Positions 61,010-64,000 of a stretch of DNA of 64,000 nucleotides are shown in pieces; within the stretch, counting starts at the first letter, position 1; every line of letters begins with the position of its first letter. Origin of the DNA: Cytospora piceicola (taxonomy: Eukaryota; Ascomycota; Sordariomycetes; Diaporthales; Cytosporaceae); NCBI GenBank assembly GCA_023375675.1, contig JALQBC010000071.1:1-64000 (forward strand). Reading direction: 5' to 3'. The notes under the pieces were generated by a model. That model was not told where the DNA came from. It did not search any database and saw only the letters and a program-made list of their open reading frames with translations. Both the position numbers and the translations under genes were made by a program.

Positions 61010-61446
61010 TTAAGTTCGAACTAAGATGCACGCTCGAGTTTTAATCCGATTAAAATAAACTTACCTAAATCTAAAACTTCAGAAAAAGGGCTATTAAACG
61101 GTATATTTAATTAAATCGTAGCCCTTAAGGTAGGCTTACTATTAAAGCTAATAGTTCTAATTCTTTAGGTTCTTAAGGTTCTTAACCCGAACCCTAGCCT
61201 TTCCCTCCCTTCCTCTTTACCGAAGACCTTAGGTTTATACTAAGATGTACGCTCGAGTTTGAATCCGATTAAAACGTAGTTACCTAAATCTGAATCTGTA
61301 GAATAAGGGCTATTAAACGGTATATTTAATTAAATCGTAGCCTTTAAGGTAGGCTTACTATTAAAGCTAATAGTTCTAATTCTGTAAGTTCTCGAGGTTC
61401 TTAACCCGAACCTTAGCCTTTCCCTCCTTTCTTCTTTACTGAAGGC
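61010..61446 (+). repeat. 219-bp tandem duplication inside family B element
   Basis: Two units, about 61010-61228 and 61229-61446, both containing ACGCTCGAGTTT, GGGCTATTAAACGGTATATT, TTAAGGTAGGCTTACTATTA and TTCTTAACCCGAACC. The units match strongly. Part of the unit (the GAGTTTNAATCCGA..CCTAAATC..GGGCTAT order) corresponds to 1-70 on the minus strand and to 9220-9295. Confidence 0.88.
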
Positions 61447-61470
61447 TTATATAAGCCTTTAGATTCGAAT

Positions 61471-61504
<34 letters not shown>

Positions 61505-61649
61505 GGTAAGTAAGTAAGTAAGTAGGTAAGTAGGTAGGTAAGTAAATAAGTAAGTAAGTAATTTAGTTAATAAGTTAGTTAGTAAGTTAGCTAGTAAGTA
61601 AATTCGCTATTAAATAAGTAAATAAGTAAGTAGGTAAATAAGTAAGTAG

Positions 61650-61687
<38 letters not shown>

Positions 61688-61837
61688 TAGTTAGTAAGTT
61701 AGTTAGTAAGTTAGCTAGTAACTAAGTAAGTAAGTAAGTAAGTAGGTAAGTAAGTAGGTAAGTAAGTAGGTAAGTTTACTAGTAAATTAGCTAGTAAGTA
61801 AATTCGCTATTAAATAAGTAAATAAGTAAGTAAGTAG

Positions 61838-61888
<51 letters not shown>

Positions 61889-61933
61889 GGTAAGTAAGTA
61901 AGTAAGTAGGTAAGTAGGTAAGTAAGTAAGTAG

Positions 61934-61967
<34 letters not shown>

Positions 61968-62094
61968 TAGTAAGTTAGTTAGTAAGTTAGTTAGTAAGTT
62001 AGTTAGTAAGTTAGTTAGTAAGTTAGTTAGTAAGTTAGTTAGTAAGTTAGTTAGTAAGTTAGTTAGTAAGTTAGTTAGTAAGTTAGCTAGTAAC

Positions 62095-62140
<46 letters not shown>

Positions 62141-62296
62141 GCTAAGTTAGCTAGTAAGTTAGTTAGTAAAGTAGTTAGTAAAGTAGCTAGTAAGTTAGTT
62201 ATTTAGTTATTAAGTAAGTAAGTAAGTAGGTAAGTATATAAGTAAGTTAGCTAATAGGTTAATTAGTAAAGTAGCTAGTAAGTTAGTTAGTTAATT
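61471..62296 (+). repeat. About 820-bp (AAGT)n tetranucleotide tract
   Basis: Almost pure AAGT repeats with AGGT variants, interspersed with an ordered octamer-type pattern (TTAGTTAGTAAG repeated about ten times near 61965-62095) and with blocks AATTCGCTATTAAATAAGTA occurring twice (near 61600 and 61803). These larger periods show that segments of the tract were duplicated as units. Confidence 0.95.
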
Positions 62297-62300
62297 ATCT

Positions 62301-62382
62301 CGCCGCTTAAGGCTGCGGAGGAGACGATAGAGTAACGCCCGAAGGGCGTTACTCTATCGGATCCGGAGCAGCTTAAGCGGCG
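62301..62382. repeat. Long hairpin, 39-40 bp arms, 3-nt loop
   Basis: The left arm 62301-62340 (starting CGCCGCTTAAGGCTGC) pairs with the right arm 62344-62382 (ending GCAGCTTAAGCGGCG) around a GAA loop. The 17 bp nearest the loop (CGATAGAGTAACGCCC and flank) and the outer 10 bp are perfect, with a few mismatches and one-base offsets between. It is GC-rich within AT-rich surroundings. The last 28 bases of the left arm recur at 15180-15207. Confidence 0.9.
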
Positions 62383-62549
62383 TATTTAACTATCTAACTA
62401 ACTAGCTATTAAGTTTCCGATCCTTCCTAACGGAAGGCCTTCTCGGCAGGCGGTCCTACCGCCGTTCCCTAGTACTAGCCCTACTTAGGTTATATATAAC
62501 TTCTTAACCGTATAACCCCTTAATACCTTAACCTTAGGTTATAACATTA

Positions 62550-64000
62550 TAGTATTTTACTATTTATTAATAAATATATTAAACTTCTCTTAAAATATAT
62601 TTATATAATATATAAATCTTATTTATATATTTAGTTACTTTTATATTATCTGTTATAAGCTAGTGCTCTTTAAGGCGTATAAGATTAGTTAGCAGTATAT
62701 AAGATACTAATTAGTATATTTAGTTATTTTAAGTATTTAGCTTTCTTAAATATTCTCTTTTTTTTTAAGTAGCTCGAATAATACTTCCTTTAAGTATTTA
62801 CTAAATTTTTAACTATAAGCTAGCGTTTTATATTTATTTAAACTCCTTTTTTAATCGGCCTTTTTAAAATCATACCGAATTCTATAAAAAAGCCGCTTTT
62901 ATTTACTATAGAATTAAACCGATAAGTTCTTCTTCTTTTTAAACAGCTAATACGTTATAAAAACTTTTAATTATAGCTAATTTTAATATATATAAAGTTT
63001 ATAATAAATAAGAATATAATTAAAAGTTTTTAAGCTTAATTTTCTTATATATTTAATTAACTAAATAGCTTTTTATAAACGTTATTTTTACTATACGTTT
63101 TATATATTATAAGCTTCGATAATTAGCTTATTGTTTTTCTTTAATATATAAATAAAACCTTAAGTAAACTTTATAGGTAGTAAAAAGCTATACTTTACCT
63201 TATTATTATAAAATAAAACGTAAAAAAGATAAGTTTATATATAAATCGGTAAAAATAAACCGTTTTTAAAGCTAAAATTAAAGCTTAACTTAATAATTAT
63301 ATACTTATCTTTTTAACTATAAATATATCGTATATAATATATAAACCTTTTAAAAAAACGTAACCGGATACTTACTTTAAGTTTATTAGCTATTTATATA
63401 GTTTTAATAAAGTATTTTCTTTTTTTAACTTTTTTATACCGACTACTTTTACTATTTTTAATTCGAACTACTTTAATCTAATATATATCGATATTATATA
63501 AGTTTTAAAAAGATAATACTATACTTATAATAGTATAAATTACTTTCGATAAAATTATTTAAAGCGAAAGTAAGGTAAAACGAATATATTTATAATAAAA
63601 ACTATAGAAAATAATAATTTTAATTTTAAATAATAGATTTAAAAGTCTTAAAACGTTATATGTGAAAAGGTTATAAGTATAAACCGAAATCGGACTATTA
63701 TTAATTAAAGTACTATATAAGTTATATTACTTAACTAAATTTATATAGTTATACCGTTAATAATATTCTTTAAATACTTATAACGGCCTTATAATATATA
63801 TAATAATCTAATTAGTTAAATAAAATAAATACGTTTTACTCTTTTAATAAGTATATAGTTAAAAACGTATATATACTAATTAAGTAATCCTTTAAAAAAG
63901 GAAGTACTTAATTTGCATTAGCTTAAGACTAAAACTATTATTTTAACTAGAAAGTATTTTATAGTATAACGAAAAACTGTATATTTATAGCGTTATAAGG
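62550..64000. repeat. AT-rich RIP-degraded repeat, class not determined
   Basis: About 1.45 kb of very AT-rich sequence that runs off the right edge. No open frame. Minus-strand translation of the middle shows faint retroelement-like phrases, but not enough to choose a class. Composition (abundant TATA, TTAA; rare CpA/TpG) fits RIP. Confidence 0.55.

Larger units (their letters stand above)
60690..62462 (+). mobile_element. Family B element, copy 4, nested non-autonomous element
   Basis: About 1.75 kb with inverted ends GCCTTCCGTTAGGAAGG (60690-60706) and CCTTCCTAACGGAAGGC (62422-62438). Each end is itself nearly palindromic. The exact right limit is uncertain because about 24 more bases with a small palindrome (GGCGGTCCTACCGCC) follow before repeat A resumes. 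The interior holds the conserved B 5' part (60690-61000), a 219-bp tandem duplication, a tetranucleotide tract and a long hairpin. There is no coding capacity, so it would need help to move. The superfamily is not recognised. Confidence 0.65.
60299..62549 (+). repeat. Repeat A, copy 2, split by a family B insertion
   Basis: The left part 60299-60689 and the right part 62463-62549 together reproduce copy 1 (58459-58926). At the break, CGTTCCGATA (left) and CGTTCCCTAG (right) both correspond to the single CTGTCTTATAG stretch of copy 1, as expected for a target-site duplication blurred by mutation. The right part includes GGTTATATATAACTTCTTAA and CCTTAATACCTTAACCTTAG. Confidence 0.75.

Noticed and set aside
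61471..62296. Telomeric or subtelomeric repeat
   Set aside because: The unit is AAGT/AGGT, not TTAGGG, and unique genes and repeats lie on both sides.
62550..64000. Copia-type integrase reading on the minus strand
   Set aside because: A few phrases look suggestive, but the sequence is so AT-rich that similar strings arise by chance, and no catalytic residues could be placed.

Overview
The window looks like a repeat-rich accessory segment of a filamentous ascomycete nuclear genome (Pezizomycotina, probably a Sordariomycete; species not determinable from sequence alone). The genes carry short GT..AG introns of about 49-143 nt. The gene families are typical fungal ones: a hydrolase-NACHT-WD40 NLR, a fructosamine-kinase-like protein, a GH55 glucanase and a fungal PD-(D/E)XK-like protein. 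Base composition switches abruptly between ordinary blocks and extremely AT-rich, TpA-rich blocks full of degraded transposons, the signature of repeat-induced point mutation (RIP). Gene density is very low: five well supported protein genes in 64 kb.

Layout. 1-526: inverted, edge-truncated copy of a dispersed repeat, here called family B. 1253-8689: a divergent gene pair, NLR on the minus strand (start 6466) and fructosamine-3-kinase-like gene on the plus strand (start 7275), sharing about 0.8 kb of intergenic DNA that holds three copies of a 109-110 bp tandem repeat. 8690-11157: another rearranged B-like copy, RIP-degraded DNA and a hexamer array. 11.2-22.6 kb: normal composition with one two-exon coiled-coil gene (15825-17199), a dead gene (19381-21066) carrying a textbook 352 bp hAT-like MITE, and minisatellites. 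23.0-29.2 kb: one RIP-mutated LINE of the Tad1 type in plus orientation, whose endonuclease, reverse transcriptase and RNase H regions can still be read. 31742-33453: a PD-(D/E)XK-like gene. 36.1-40.5 kb: gene-free pyrimidine-rich DNA with three diverged copies of a 130-155 bp sequence. 40.5-54.6 kb: no convincing gene, only coding-like relics. 54738-57580: seven-exon secreted GH55 exo-beta-1,3-glucanase gene. 58.1-64.0 kb: nested RIP-degraded repeats, including a B element of about 1.75 kb inserted into another repeat, an 820 bp tetranucleotide tract and a long hairpin.

The genes do not form a pathway. The NLR is probably a self/non-self or immunity receptor, the GH55 enzyme is an extracellular cell-wall or glucan hydrolase, and the kinase-like protein would act on glycated amines if active. 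The most unusual signals are non-coding. Five minisatellites, up to 35 kb apart, share the core CCACG(A/G)CTTTT but differ in unit length (15-18 bp). A 28 bp sequence that is one arm of the hairpin at 62.3 kb recurs with one mismatch directly beside one of those minisatellites at 15.2 kb.
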